Part shown: piece after piece, positions 18,888 through 26,959 of the stretch
Layout of the letters: each line of letters begins with the position of its first letter
Position numbering within the stretch: the first letter of the stretch is position 1
NCBI GenBank assembly: GCA_001790855.1
Contig: MGDH01000010.1
Coordinates: 49,794 to 113,793, forward strand
From: Candidatus Schekmanbacteria bacterium RIFCSPLOWO2_02_FULL_38_14
GTDB taxonomy: Bacteria; Schekmanbacteria; GWA2-38-11
DNA length: 64,000 nucleotides
Direction: 5' to 3'
Made by a program: the position numbers and the translations under genes
The notes under the pieces: model-generated
What the model was told of the DNA's origin: nothing
Database searches by the model: none
Seen by the model: only the letters and a program-made list of their open reading frames with translations

Positions 18888-19013
18888 AGCTCAGTAGGTC
18901 AGGCGCCTGCCTGCCGGCAGGCAGGCAATCTCGTTCGGGATAAACTCCGCAATCTCAGTTTTCTCCCCCTTTAGAAAAGGGGGATAGAGGGGGATTTGAG
19001 ATTGCCACGTCGC
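18888..19013. repeat. Cluster of dispersed palindromic repeats
   Basis: Contains GCCTGCCTGCCGGCAGGCAGGC, read as a perfect palindrome in two halves of 11, and a CCCCCTTTAGAAAAGGGGG hairpin followed by GGGGGATTTGAGATTGCC. The hairpin and tail recur at 21155-21202. Nothing coding is seen in 18860-19071. Confidence 0.6.
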
Positions 19014-19071
19014 TGTCGCTCCTCGCAATGACAAAATTGAATTCGTCAGCCTGTGAATATCTGTTCCTACA

Positions 19072-19548
19072 TTACAGCAACGCTCCCCAGCCCTTTGGAA
19101 TCTCTTTTAGCCCGGAAAATTTTTTGAAAAGATTTTTTGAGATTAGCAGGATTTTTGATTCAGCCCGTGTGCAAACATCCCCTCTCTTATTTATCAACTC
19201 TCCCCTTACGTAAGCAATGCTATCTTCCTCTGAAACTATCTCTCCTTTAAGAAAAATTGCTTCTCCGATATAGAGGGGTTTTAAATAATCAATCTTTAAT
19301 GTTAATGTTGCGCCAAGCCTCTTTCTCAGACCAATAAGAGTCCATATTGTGAGGTCATCAAGCAAAGTGCTCTGAAGTCCGCCATGAAAGACCTTTGAAA
19401 AGCCGCAATATTCTTCTGAAGGTGTACATTCAGAAACAACTCTTTTGTCATCCTCTATATAAAATTTTAATTTAAATCCTATAGGATTCCTCTGTCCGCA
19501 TACAAAACATCCATTATTCTCAAAATTATTTATAATCTCTCTTCTCAT
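19072..19548 (-). CDS. PaaI-type hotdog-fold thioesterase
   Basis: 158 residues. The segment CGFSKVFHGGLQSTLLDDL matches the HGG...D motif of the PaaI hotdog family, and LKIDYLKPLYIGE the following strand. CFVCGQRNPIG near the N-terminus is common in this subfamily. It likely hydrolyses an acyl-CoA; the substrate is not evident. The start is supported by AGGAG upstream. Monocistronic between repeat blocks. Confidence 0.8.
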   Translation of the reverse strand: MRREIINNFENNGCFVCGQRNPIGFKLKFYIEDDKRVVSECTPSEEYCGFSKVFHGGLQSTLLDDLTIWTLIGLRKRLGATLTLKIDYLKPLYIGEAIFLKGEIVSEEDSIAYVRGELINKRGDVCTRAESKILLISKNLFKKFSGLKEIPKGWGALL

Positions 19549-19647
19549 GAAATCTCCTCTTGAAAAACTCTGACTTCGTATTTAAAAGAAATACTAAATC
19601 CTAATTTCTAAATTCTAAACAAGCACAAATTTTCAAAATTCAAATGT

Positions 19648-21060
19648 TCAAAACTGTTTTAAGTTCATTTCTTTTATCTTCTTCCTCAAAGTATTCCTGT
19701 TTATTCCAAGAAGCTTTGCTGCTTTTGACTGGCTGTTGCCTGATTCCTTCAAAGCAAGCTTTATAAGGGCTTCATCTACTTCTCTTTGAATGTCTGAAAA
19801 TATCCTTTCTCCCTTTTTTCCCCGGAGAATCTTGTAAAACTTTGCCTTGACAGAAAAATACAAAGAGATTTTCTCATCAACAGCTTCAGTTTCAATGATA
19901 AAAGGGAACTCCTTCTCAGACAGGATTTTTCCTCCTGACATAAGCATTGCTCTTAAAATTGAATTTTCAAGCTCCCTGACATTTCCGGGCCAGTTATATT
20001 CCATCAGTTTCTCAACTGCTTTTTCAGAAATTGACCTGACATTCAATGACATCTCATCAGAAAACTTTTTTATGAAATATTTCACAAGCTCCGGAATATC
20101 CTCTTTTCTCTCTCTGAGAGGGGGGAGTTTTATCGGGAAAACATTCAGCCGGTAGTAAAGGTCTTCCCTGAAATTCTTATCTCTAACAGCTTTTTCAATG
20201 TCAATATTTGTAGCTGCTATTATTCTGACATCAACCGCTATCGGAACCCCTTCGCCAACCCTGTCAATCTCCTTATCCTGAAGAACTCTCAGTATTTTTC
20301 CCTGAAGATTAAAATCCATTTCTCCAATCTCATCCAGAAACAGGGTCCCGTTCTGCGCCTGAACAAATTTACCTGACTGGGTATCGATTGCTCCTGTAAA
20401 AGCCCCTTTTCTGTGCCCGAAAAGCTCACTCTCAAGAAGGTCTCTTGGTATTGCAGCACAGTTGACTTTTATAAAAGGGCTTCCGGTTCTTCTGCTGTGA
20501 TTATGAATCATTCTTGCCACAAGCTCTTTCCCTGTCCCGCTTTCACCCAAAAGCAAAACTGTTGCATCGCTGTTTGCCACTTTCCCTATAGCCTTGAATA
20601 TTTCCTGCATTCTCTGGCTCTTCCCGATAATTGTCCACTTATGCTGTTGTTCTTCAAGTTCAGCCCTTAAGGCTTTTACCTCTCCCTGCAAGTCAATAAG
20701 CCTGTTTATCTTCTCCATCAGCAAATTTAATTCATCAAGGTCAAATGGTTTTGTAAGGTAATCATAGGCTCCCTTTTTCATTGCTTCTATTGCATTGTCC
20801 ATAGTGTTCTGGGCAGTCATCATAACAACAAAAATATCAGGAGCTATTTTTTTTATCTCGCTTAAAACCTCAAAACCGCTCATTCCCGGCATTCTCACAT
20901 CAAGCAGGACAATATCGTATTTTGCATCCTTTACCAGATTGAGAGCCTTCTTCCCCTCCTTCGCAGTATCTGCAATATATCCCTTTTTTTCCAAAGACCT
21001 CTTTATTACTTTCAGCAGGCTCTCTTCGTCATCTACTATTAAGATTCTTTTCTTTTCCAT
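19648..21060 (-). CDS. NtrC-family sigma-54-dependent response regulator
   Basis: 470 residues. Receiver domain (about 1-120) with acidic pocket DDEE, phospho-acceptor in VLLDVRMPG and the Lys in YLTKPF. AAA+ domain (about 140-370) with Walker A GESGTGKE, sigma-54 contact loop GAFTGA, and Walker B GTLFLDEIGEM. A Fis-type helix-turn-helix ends the protein (SQSKAAKLLGINRNTLRKKIK). Its presumed kinase gene lies upstream on the same strand, but a toxin-antitoxin module and repeats separate them. Confidence 0.95.
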   Translation of the reverse strand: MEKKRILIVDDEESLLKVIKRSLEKKGYIADTAKEGKKALNLVKDAKYDIVLLDVRMPGMSGFEVLSEIKKIAPDIFVVMMTAQNTMDNAIEAMKKGAYDYLTKPFDLDELNLLMEKINRLIDLQGEVKALRAELEEQQHKWTIIGKSQRMQEIFKAIGKVANSDATVLLLGESGTGKELVARMIHNHSRRTGSPFIKVNCAAIPRDLLESELFGHRKGAFTGAIDTQSGKFVQAQNGTLFLDEIGEMDFNLQGKILRVLQDKEIDRVGEGVPIAVDVRIIAATNIDIEKAVRDKNFREDLYYRLNVFPIKLPPLRERKEDIPELVKYFIKKFSDEMSLNVRSISEKAVEKLMEYNWPGNVRELENSILRAMLMSGGKILSEKEFPFIIETEAVDEKISLYFSVKAKFYKILRGKKGERIFSDIQREVDEALIKLALKESGNSQSKAAKLLGINRNTLRKKIKEMNLKQF

Positions 21061-21154
21061 TGAGTTTCTGTTCCTTTTTAATTTAAATTATATCAAGAAC
21101 TTTTTTACATTACAACAAGATATAATGAATTGCCCCGCAACAATCCCTCTCTAT

Positions 21155-21202
21155 CCCCCCTTTAGAAAAGGGGGGTTGGGGGGGGGATTTGAGATTGTCA
21201 CG
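21155..21202. repeat. CCCCCCTTTAGAAAAGGGGGG hairpin repeat
   Basis: Same element as in 18965-19013, including the GGGGGATTTGAGATTGTCACG tail. A partial copy lies at 51424-51471. Confidence 0.65.
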
Positions 21203-21215
21203 CTCCTGTAATTAA

Positions 21216-21380
21216 ACCATACTTTTTCAGAAGCCTCGGGGAAAAATCATTGAAGCAAAGAGAAAAGAATTGAGACAGAAAGGAAAGAAAGCGTTATTAA
21301 CCTTTTTAAAACAGACCCGTGAAGGAAAGTATGTAAAAATAGAGAAAAGTTATCTGCACGATTATAGAGTTAAAGAATAA
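21216..21380 (+). pseudogene. Unidentified gene remnant
   Basis: An open frame of 54 codons without ATG, ending in TAA, reads as a Lys-rich peptide (RGKIIEAKRKELR, then EGKYVKIEKSYLHDY). Clean codon use suggests the 3' end of a lost gene. I do not recognise the family. It lies between the response regulator and the toxin-antitoxin module. Confidence 0.3.
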
Positions 21381-21390
21381 CGACAGAACT

Positions 21391-21489
21391 CACCTGCCCA
21401 AAACAAAAAGCAGATAAAATATTGATAAATCATAAAACATTTATAGGAATTAAGCCTACGAAAAAAGCACCGCTGTTTTGGGTCAGGTG
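21391..21489. repeat. Small inverted-repeat element
   Basis: Ends CACCTGCCCAAAACA and TGTTTTGGGTCAGGTG are inverted copies with one extra base. The 99-bp size and lack of an ORF suggest a MITE-like insertion just downstream of the toxin gene. Confidence 0.55.
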
Positions 21490-21520
21490 GAGCAACTGGT
21501 TATGCCTACTTTGAATAATA

Positions 21521-21817
21521 TTAGTAAATATAACGTTCAATGTCTAATGACCCATGAAATACACCCAATATATCAATATCTCCAGAGTGTTTTACAAGAT
21601 AGGCAATTCTATAATGACCATAAAGTAAAATTCGGATATTACGTTCTGGCTTATGTTTGTATTTATAACCCATTTCTGGAAATTCCAATAGTAACTGAGC
21701 TTTGTTGTAAATAGCCTCTACAGTACGAATTGCTGCATTAGGATTATCTTGAAAAACATAATCATGGATATCTTTTAGCCACTGCTCTGACTCTGCTGTC
21801 CAATTTATTTTTGCCAT
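21521..21817 (-). CDS. RelE/ParE-family toxin
   Basis: 98 residues. WTAESEQWLKDIHDYVFQDNP and LLEFPEMGYKYKH followed by RILLYGHYRIAYLV match the ParE/RelE fold. It overlaps the antitoxin end by 13 bp, the usual antitoxin-first layout. Members poison gyrase or cut mRNA; which applies here cannot be told. It sits between an NtrB-like kinase and its likely NtrC-like partner. Confidence 0.85.
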   Translation of the reverse strand: MAKINWTAESEQWLKDIHDYVFQDNPNAAIRTVEAIYNKAQLLLEFPEMGYKYKHKPERNIRILLYGHYRIAYLVKHSGDIDILGVFHGSLDIERYIY

Positions 21818-21990
21818 GTTTTAATTCTATGTTTCATTTCCTCATTGTTTATAGTTCTATTAGAATCAGAGTCGGCAAGACCTCTTTCAACCATCCGATT
21901 AAATGCTAATTCACGAAGAATTTCATCATACGAACTATCATCTGGCTGTTCCTGAATAATTCTGTTCATTTGTTCTTTTACTAAAGCCAT
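21805..21990 (-). CDS. Antitoxin of the RelE/ParE module
   Basis: 61 residues from the ATG at 21990, chosen because AAGGAGGT lies 7 nt upstream; an upstream TTG would place the ribosome site inside the gene. The sequence has the pattern of short helical antitoxins (PDDSSYDEILRELAFNRMVERGLAD ... NEEMKHRI). The N-terminal half should dimerise and the tail neutralise the toxin. Confidence 0.8.
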   Translation of the reverse strand: MALVKEQMNRIIQEQPDDSSYDEILRELAFNRMVERGLADSDSNRTINNEEMKHRIKTWQK

Positions 21991-22036
21991 AATTTGACCT
22001 CCTTCCAATTTTTACTTTTTAAAAGGCATAACATGT

Positions 22037-22192
22037 ATTGGACAGACTGTATAAACCGGTGGAAGCAGACTGTCCCTTTCCGCCTAAACAGGGGGAGCAT
22101 CCGACGGCCGTTTGCTCCAACCCCTTGTACCATCGCATCTTGCCTCCGTCATCCGTTTTCGGAGCCTCGTCTTATGCACCCGATAATTCACA
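22037..22192. other. GC-rich block with several hairpins, possible structured RNA
   Basis: Against AT-rich surroundings this block holds three nested stems: GGACAGACTG/CAGACTGTCC (22041-22076 region), GGGGGAGCA/TGCTCC-AA-CCCC, and CCTCCG/CGGAG. Open frames across it look random. Either a decayed mobile-element end or a structured RNA; strand unknown. No match to an RNA family I recognise. Confidence 0.3.
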
Positions 22193-22331
22193 CTATTTAA
22201 AGCAGTTTGAATTTCTGACACATCCAACTCTTTTTTCTACTGTAAACTGTAACACCCCCCTTTCTTTTGTCAAGCAGTTTTCAGTTTTCAGCATTCAGAG
22301 ATATTGCAATATCTTATCCTTGAGAATTAAA

Positions 22332-22363
22332 TGTAGGGACAACCACAAGGGTTTGTCCCTACA
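22332..22363. repeat. TGTAGGGACAA hairpin repeat
   Basis: Perfect 11-bp inverted repeat with a 10-nt loop (CCACAAGGGT), a typical dispersed palindromic unit. Confidence 0.6.
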
Positions 22364-22408
22364 TGGTTGTCCTGTCATTGGCAAAGCAAGGCTCTGCTGC
22401 TACATCAG

Positions 22409-22457
22409 ATTGGACAGTGATAAACCGTTCGGCTGAGCTCACGACGAAACCCTGTCC
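22409..22457. repeat. ATTGGACAG...ATAAACCG...CTGTCC repeat
   Basis: ATTGGACAG, TGATAAACCG and CTGTCCC occur in the same order as at 22037-22076, so two diverged copies of one palindromic unit bracket this gap. Remaining sequence to 22599 shows no gene. Confidence 0.5.
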
Positions 22458-22599
22458 CAAGTTTTCTAATTATTATTTGCGACAATTGAAACGCAATAAA
22501 ATGCGCCATTTGAAATGCAAGGTAACAAGGATTATGAGGTTTTTAAATCCCTCTCATGGGAAGAATATAATAAAGAAAAAATTTTTTGGAGGATAAAAA

Positions 22600-23694
22600 T
22601 TAAGGAAGAGGCAGATAAATCTTAAAAATGGCTCCCTTTCCTTCTTCGCTCTCAACCCTTATAAACCCGTTATGCTCTTCAATAATTTTAAGGGACAAAG
22701 CTAACCCCAACCCGACTCCGCCGGGTTTTGATGTGCAGAAGGGAGTAAAAAGATTTTTTCTGATTTCCGGAGATATGCCTCTGCCACTATCCTGAATCTC
22801 AACAAGAATGTACTGCTTTCTCGCGGTGTCTTTGGAGACAGGATGATATTCCTGGGAAAATTTAGTCCTTATATCAATATTCCCTTTTTCACCAAGCTCT
22901 TCAAGACTGTTTTTTATTATATTGTGAAATACCTGAAAAAGAGAATCCTTTGAAGCAAGGATATCAGGAAGGCTTGGGTCATAGGTTCTGCTGAATATTA
23001 TCTTATCAGGATTAATTTTTGTTTTTTCCAAAAGTATTACCTGATCAAGTATGCTGTGGATATTGCACTGTTCAAAGAAATTTTTTTTTCGCGTTGTTAA
23101 CTCCATAAGACTGTTAGTAAGTCTTGAAAGCCTTTCAACCTCCTGAATTATAATATTTATGTATTCTTTCTGCTCTTTATTGTCCTCAATTTCTTCAAGA
23201 AGCAGCTGCGCCGCGCCCCTTATACCTCCAAGAGGATTTCTTATTTCGTGCACTATCCCTGCAGCCAGAACCCCTGAAATCTGCATTTTCTCAAGATTAA
23301 GAGTCCTTTCTTCAAGTCTTTTAATCATTGTCAAATTTTTTATTATTACAACTGTCCCTTCAGTTTCTCCCTTGTTGGAAATCAGCGGCGAAGTGGTAAT
23401 GCTGACAGGTATTTTACTCCTGTCTTTTTTAATGTAGTCTGTCTCGTAGTCAGAAAAAGTAATTTCTAAAGACATTGTTTTTTTTACAAGCTCAATTAGA
23501 TTAATATTTTCAGAAAAAAATTCAAAAAGTGACTTGCCCTGAACCCTGTTAAATGAAATCCCGCTTAGTTCTTCCATTGATGAATTAAAAACATTGATAC
23601 AGAAATTCCTGTCAACGACCATCATCCCGTCCGGAAGGGCATGAATGATTTCTTTCAGGGTTTTTCCTGCTCCTGAATTAAAACTCTTTTTCAT
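22600..23694 (-). CDS. NtrB-like PAS-domain sensor histidine kinase
   Basis: 364 residues, no membrane segment. A PAS domain (about 10-120) precedes HisKA with the phospho-acceptor in GIVHEIRNPLGG, then HATPase motifs N-box HNIIKNSLEELGE and G-boxes GRGIS and GGVGLGLALS. The soluble NtrB-like build fits the NtrC-like regulator at 19648-21060 as partner. Its start lies 4 bp after the upstream TIM-barrel gene, so those two are one transcript. Confidence 0.92.
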   Translation of the reverse strand: MKKSFNSGAGKTLKEIIHALPDGMMVVDRNFCINVFNSSMEELSGISFNRVQGKSLFEFFSENINLIELVKKTMSLEITFSDYETDYIKKDRSKIPVSITTSPLISNKGETEGTVVIIKNLTMIKRLEERTLNLEKMQISGVLAAGIVHEIRNPLGGIRGAAQLLLEEIEDNKEQKEYINIIIQEVERLSRLTNSLMELTTRKKNFFEQCNIHSILDQVILLEKTKINPDKIIFSRTYDPSLPDILASKDSLFQVFHNIIKNSLEELGEKGNIDIRTKFSQEYHPVSKDTARKQYILVEIQDSGRGISPEIRKNLFTPFCTSKPGGVGLGLALSLKIIEEHNGFIRVESEEGKGAIFKIYLPLP

Positions 23695-23698
23695 CTAA

Positions 23699-24619
23699 TT
23701 ATTCAATCCCAACATTCTTTAAATACACAATTCCTTCCTTAAGGCTTTCATCTGTTACCTCGGGCTCTACTTCAATTATTTTTATGGTTTCAGGTTTTAA
23801 ATATTTCTTTATCATTTCGAAGTCAACCTTACCATTTCCCGGTGCTTTATGGTCCCTATAGCCTTCACAGTCATGAAGATGAATACCAAGCAATTTCTCT
23901 CCATAGCCCTTTAGCCAGTCTTCATGCTTTTTTAAACCTAAATTCTGCCATGTTTCCGCATGCCCAACATCATGCCAGTAACAGATGTTTGAACCATTAA
24001 ACTTTCTAAAAATCATTTCCATCTCCTCAAAATCAGGAATCTGGTGGAAATAATACCTGTTCTCAATTCCAAGCATCACATTTTCTTTTTCTGCAGTTTT
24101 ATTAAGTTTTTCAAGACTGAAAAGTACAGCATCAAAAAACCTCGCTTTTGCTTTATTACGCTCGCTTTTTATCTCATCTAAAAACTTTAAAAACCTCTCA
24201 GAGTTTATTTCCCCATCATCATAAAACTCAAAAAACTCTCTCTTATAAGAATCCATTCCTGTATTCCCAAGATGAAGCACAACTGCCCTTGCTTCAAGGT
24301 CATTTGCGTGCTCTATGGTTCTGATTGTATATTCTACAGCCTTTTTTCTCTCATCCTCTTCAGGTGAAGACAACAGAAAGGCATCTCCGCTTCCTGTTTC
24401 CAGAATATCAGACACGGGAAAAAAATTATGAACAGATAAAATCTTTAATTTGCCATTTTTCAAAAAAGGCTTCATCTGCTTGTAAGTCTCTTCATCTATC
24501 CTATATTCAAGTTCAAGAGCACCTATTCCAAGCTCATATATCTTACTTAGAAGTTCCTCTCCATTTTTTATTTTACCTGACTGCCATACAGTAGAAATAC
24601 CTAACACATTACACTCCAA
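23699..24619 (-). CDS. Sugar phosphate isomerase/epimerase-like TIM-barrel protein
   Basis: 306 residues of the xylose isomerase-like/AP endonuclease 2 superfamily. Metal-site residues are spread as in the family: VLHLGN (His), GIENRYYFHQ (Glu), WHDVGHAE (His, Asp) and GIHLHDCEG (His), then VEPEV (Glu). The reaction cannot be told; both endonuclease IV and sugar isomerases share this site. Cotranscribed with the histidine kinase (4-bp gap). Confidence 0.8.
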   Translation of the reverse strand: MECNVLGISTVWQSGKIKNGEELLSKIYELGIGALELEYRIDEETYKQMKPFLKNGKLKILSVHNFFPVSDILETGSGDAFLLSSPEEDERKKAVEYTIRTIEHANDLEARAVVLHLGNTGMDSYKREFFEFYDDGEINSERFLKFLDEIKSERNKAKARFFDAVLFSLEKLNKTAEKENVMLGIENRYYFHQIPDFEEMEMIFRKFNGSNICYWHDVGHAETWQNLGLKKHEDWLKGYGEKLLGIHLHDCEGYRDHKAPGNGKVDFEMIKKYLKPETIKIIEVEPEVTDESLKEGIVYLKNVGIE

Positions 24620-24731
24620 TTAAAACCTTAAACTAAAATTTTAAACCCTCCAATCCTTGACACCTTAAGCCTTATATTAATTATGAGCATAATTTACAGG
24701 ATATTGTCAAAAGGATATCTATTATATTTAG

Positions 24732-24908
24732 TCACAAGTCAACCAGCAGACAAATCAGGTTAACAACACCCTGATAAAAAGAGGTAACGAGTGGCACAAG
24801 CCTGACAGGATGATACTTAACAGAGACCACATTCTGTTTGTGGAACCTGTTAGCAAGGATTCGCAGGTGGCAGGAATTGCCCTTTGGCAGAAAAGAAGCA
24901 AAAAATAA
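24732..24908 (+). pseudogene. C-terminal fragment of an unrecognised protein
   Basis: The frame is open for 58 codons after a TAG and ends in TAA without an ATG near its start. The reading (GNEWHKPDRMILNRDHILFVEP, quoted in part) looks protein-like. It is probably the 3' end of a deleted gene. The next small ORF starts 12 bp later with its own ribosome site. Confidence 0.35.
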
Positions 24909-24920
24909 AAGGAGAAAATA

Positions 24921-25007
24921 ATGAAAGTGAAAACAAAAGCGATTTTTAAAAAACTGATAGGAAGTGGACTGGTTGGATTGGGGTTATGGAAGAGAAGAAA
25001 AATTTAG
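24921..25007 (+). CDS. 28-residue peptide resembling a PEP-CTERM sorting tail
   Basis: ATG to TAG, 28 codons, with GGAG 6 nt upstream. The peptide is a basic segment (MKVKTKAIFKK), a Gly-rich hydrophobic stretch (LIGSGLVGLGLW) and a basic end (KRRKI). This is the layout of the C-terminal anchor recognised by exosortase in PEP-CTERM proteins, though the PEP motif is absent. It may be a remnant of such a protein's end or a real free-standing small membrane peptide. No exosortase gene is in the window. Confidence 0.4.
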   Translation: MKVKTKAIFKKLIGSGLVGLGLWKRRKI

Positions 25008-25021
25008 TATAAGGTGAGGAG

Positions 25022-26167
25022 TTATAAGTTTCTTCGTCTTTTCTCACACAGAGGACATATATTCTCTGTTCCAACAAATTCGCCTTTGCAGCGATGGCAT
25101 ACTCTCTTCTTTAATCTAACAAGCTCAACCATTTTGTCTTCAGTCAGCTTTTTCATGCTTAGCCTTGGCTGTACTCCGATTGCCTTTACAAGACAAACAT
25201 CCTGACAAAGCCTGCAGTTTGTGCATCTCTGCTCATTAAAATAAATCTTAATAAAGGCTTCATCAGAAATCCTGCTTATAGCTCCTGTTGGGCAGAGAAC
25301 GTCGCAAACATTACAACCCATGCAGTTTTCTCTGATAAAGGCTGTTGCAAAAGGAATAAAGGTATCAGGAGATAAAACTTTCTCTTCCTGATTAGAATCC
25401 TTTAAGAGACTCACCAAATGCGGCCTTTTATGATTCTGGAATTTCCTGGTCTGCGCACCAGGTATTTCTTCCTTATTTTCAGATTTATACAGATTAGCCA
25501 GAGTATTAGTTGTCTCTAACATTACTTTGCTTTTTATTCTTTTAAAGAATTTTCTCCTGTCCAGATTCTCTTCTCTTTTAACCTTGCCCTCACCCTTCTT
25601 AAATTCAGAGAACTCACCAAGGACCTGAATGCTATCTCCTTCTAACCCTAATGAATGAATAATAAAGATAGCTAATTGCCTTATCTCATGAAAAAGCGCC
25701 TTTCCCTTTTCAATGCTACATCCTTTACAATCCGGAACCTTTATCTCTATTCTGCCTGACCTCTTTAAAACCAGATGGATGAGGATGTTTTCCGTAAGCC
25801 TTCCAACGCATTTTAAGGAAATTAAATCAACATTTTCCTCAATCCCTTTTTCACACGTAAACCTCACAACCCTTTCAGGATTATTCTTAAGAAAATCCTC
25901 TGCAATGGATATTATTGAAAAATCGTTCTTGGTTTCAGAGTCAAAAACACCGTTCGGGCAGGCTGAAATGCAGCAACCGCATTCAATGCATTTATCATCT
26001 ATAGAAATATTATTTTCTATACTGATTGAGCCAGCCGGACAGAATTCAACGCATCTTCTGCATTTTGACTTGGGAGACCTTACAGTCGGGCAGAGTTCAG
26101 GAATGATAATTATGTCCTTTCTCGTAAAACTCTCCAGCGCCTTATTAATTATTTTTGATTCAAGCAT
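25022..26167 (-). CDS. Polyferredoxin-like 4Fe-4S protein
   Basis: 381 residues. N-terminal half: CRRCVEFCPAG and CIECGCCISACP. C-terminal half: CMGCNVCDVLCPTG and CTNCRLCQDVCLVKA. These give up to four [4Fe-4S] clusters. A zinc-ribbon-like end follows (CHRCKGEF ... CPLCEKR). The middle (about 75-160) includes VRFTCEKGIEEN and VPDCKGCSIEKGK, reminiscent of hydrogenase/heterodisulfide-type FeS adaptors. It is the last gene of the molybdoenzyme operon and likely passes electrons in the cytoplasm; the partner is unknown. Confidence 0.75.
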   Translation of the reverse strand: MLESKIINKALESFTRKDIIIIPELCPTVRSPKSKCRRCVEFCPAGSISIENNISIDDKCIECGCCISACPNGVFDSETKNDFSIISIAEDFLKNNPERVVRFTCEKGIEENVDLISLKCVGRLTENILIHLVLKRSGRIEIKVPDCKGCSIEKGKALFHEIRQLAIFIIHSLGLEGDSIQVLGEFSEFKKGEGKVKREENLDRRKFFKRIKSKVMLETTNTLANLYKSENKEEIPGAQTRKFQNHKRPHLVSLLKDSNQEEKVLSPDTFIPFATAFIRENCMGCNVCDVLCPTGAISRISDEAFIKIYFNEQRCTNCRLCQDVCLVKAIGVQPRLSMKKLTEDKMVELVRLKKRVCHRCKGEFVGTENICPLCEKRRRNL

Positions 26168-26181
26168 AATATATCTAAATA

Positions 26182-26200
26182 AACAGGCGAGACGCCTGTT
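26182..26200. repeat. AACAGGCG-AGA-CGCCTGTT palindrome
   Basis: Perfect 8-bp arms around AGA, in the gap between the polyferredoxin and TorD-like genes. Same family as 16588-16602 and 49457-49473. Confidence 0.65.
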
Positions 26201-26215
26201 CTACTCTCTTTATGA

Positions 26216-26872
26216 TCATCCTTTTATAAATGCACAATTTAATGTATTGCTATCAGAAAGGACAAAGTCAAGGGTGATTTTCGCAATGGCGAGATAAAAA
26301 TTATTTTTTGTTTTTTCAAAAATTTTTTCACATAAATCTGGAAGCCAGCACAGAATGTGCTCTTTTAAGAACTTCTTTTCCATTTTCTGAAGGGAGGTTA
26401 TAAGTTTAGGATTATTTTCCTTATAAGCTTTTTCTTCTTCCTTGCAGAGAGTAGCCATAAAAGCAAGCTCTGTTCCGATATGGTCTGGAAGTTCATGGTA
26501 TTCATTGGGAATCTGAAATCCAAGTCTGGTATAAATTTTTTTAACATCAACCCCAGACTTTCCGCTCATACAACCATGGCGATACACTGATTCATAAGGG
26601 GTAACAAATTTCGAAAGAGGAACCTTAAACAAATCATGGTATTCCTGAACAAGGCTTCTAAAATCTTCGTTGTTTATATTTTCTAACTCAGAAATAAGTT
26701 GTTTTGTTCCATTAGAAATAAAAGATGAATTTACCGAAAAGGCTGCAATCTCTCTTAAAGTTCCAAGGGTATCTGCAGTGGGAGTAGTCAAAAATAAAGA
26801 GGAAAGGAAAAAGTAAAAATTACTTCTCTCCCACGCTAAATTAATAAAATTTTCATTTCCCTTTTCCAACAT
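26216..26872 (-). CDS. TorD/DmsD-family molybdoenzyme maturation chaperone
   Basis: 218 residues from ATG 26872. A TTG 27 bp upstream would place the N-terminus inside the inverted repeat at 26882-26945, so the ATG is preferred. The all-helical sequence has YHDLFKVPLSKFVTPYESVY, ending in the conserved P-Y-E-S-V motif, and a late GTELAFMATLCKEEE (E-L-A-F-M), typical of TorD-like chaperones that bind Tat signals and help insert the molybdopterin cofactor. Its client should be the Tat-tagged catalytic subunit at 27546-30794. Confidence 0.82.
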   Translation of the reverse strand: MLEKGNENFINLAWERSNFYFFLSSLFLTTPTADTLGTLREIAAFSVNSSFISNGTKQLISELENINNEDFRSLVQEYHDLFKVPLSKFVTPYESVYRHGCMSGKSGVDVKKIYTRLGFQIPNEYHELPDHIGTELAFMATLCKEEEKAYKENNPKLITSLQKMEKKFLKEHILCWLPDLCEKIFEKTKNNFYLAIAKITLDFVLSDSNTLNCAFIKG

Positions 26873-26881
26873 AATTTTAAA

Positions 26882-26945
26882 AGTAGAAACCAACCCCAAA
26901 CAATAATCTCTTTACCTGAACTCCATGTAGGAGTTGGTTTCTACT
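26882..26945. repeat. 64-bp inverted-repeat element
   Basis: Perfect 13-bp arms AGTAGAAACCAAC and GTTGGTTTCTACT with a 38-nt interior, lying between the FeS subunit and the chaperone gene. Confidence 0.6.
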
Positions 26946-26959
26946 GAGTATTTCTAATA

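Noticed and set aside
22038-22436. 132-codon open frame on the plus strand
   Set aside because: Composition is repeat-like (Cys/Pro/His-rich), no ribosome site, and it crosses three palindromic units.
24885-24900. Possible sigma-54 promoter before the 28-residue ORF (TGGCAG...AAGCA)
   Set aside because: GG-N10-GC spacing is right but the -12 element reads AAGCA instead of TTGCA, and it lies in a coding-like remnant.
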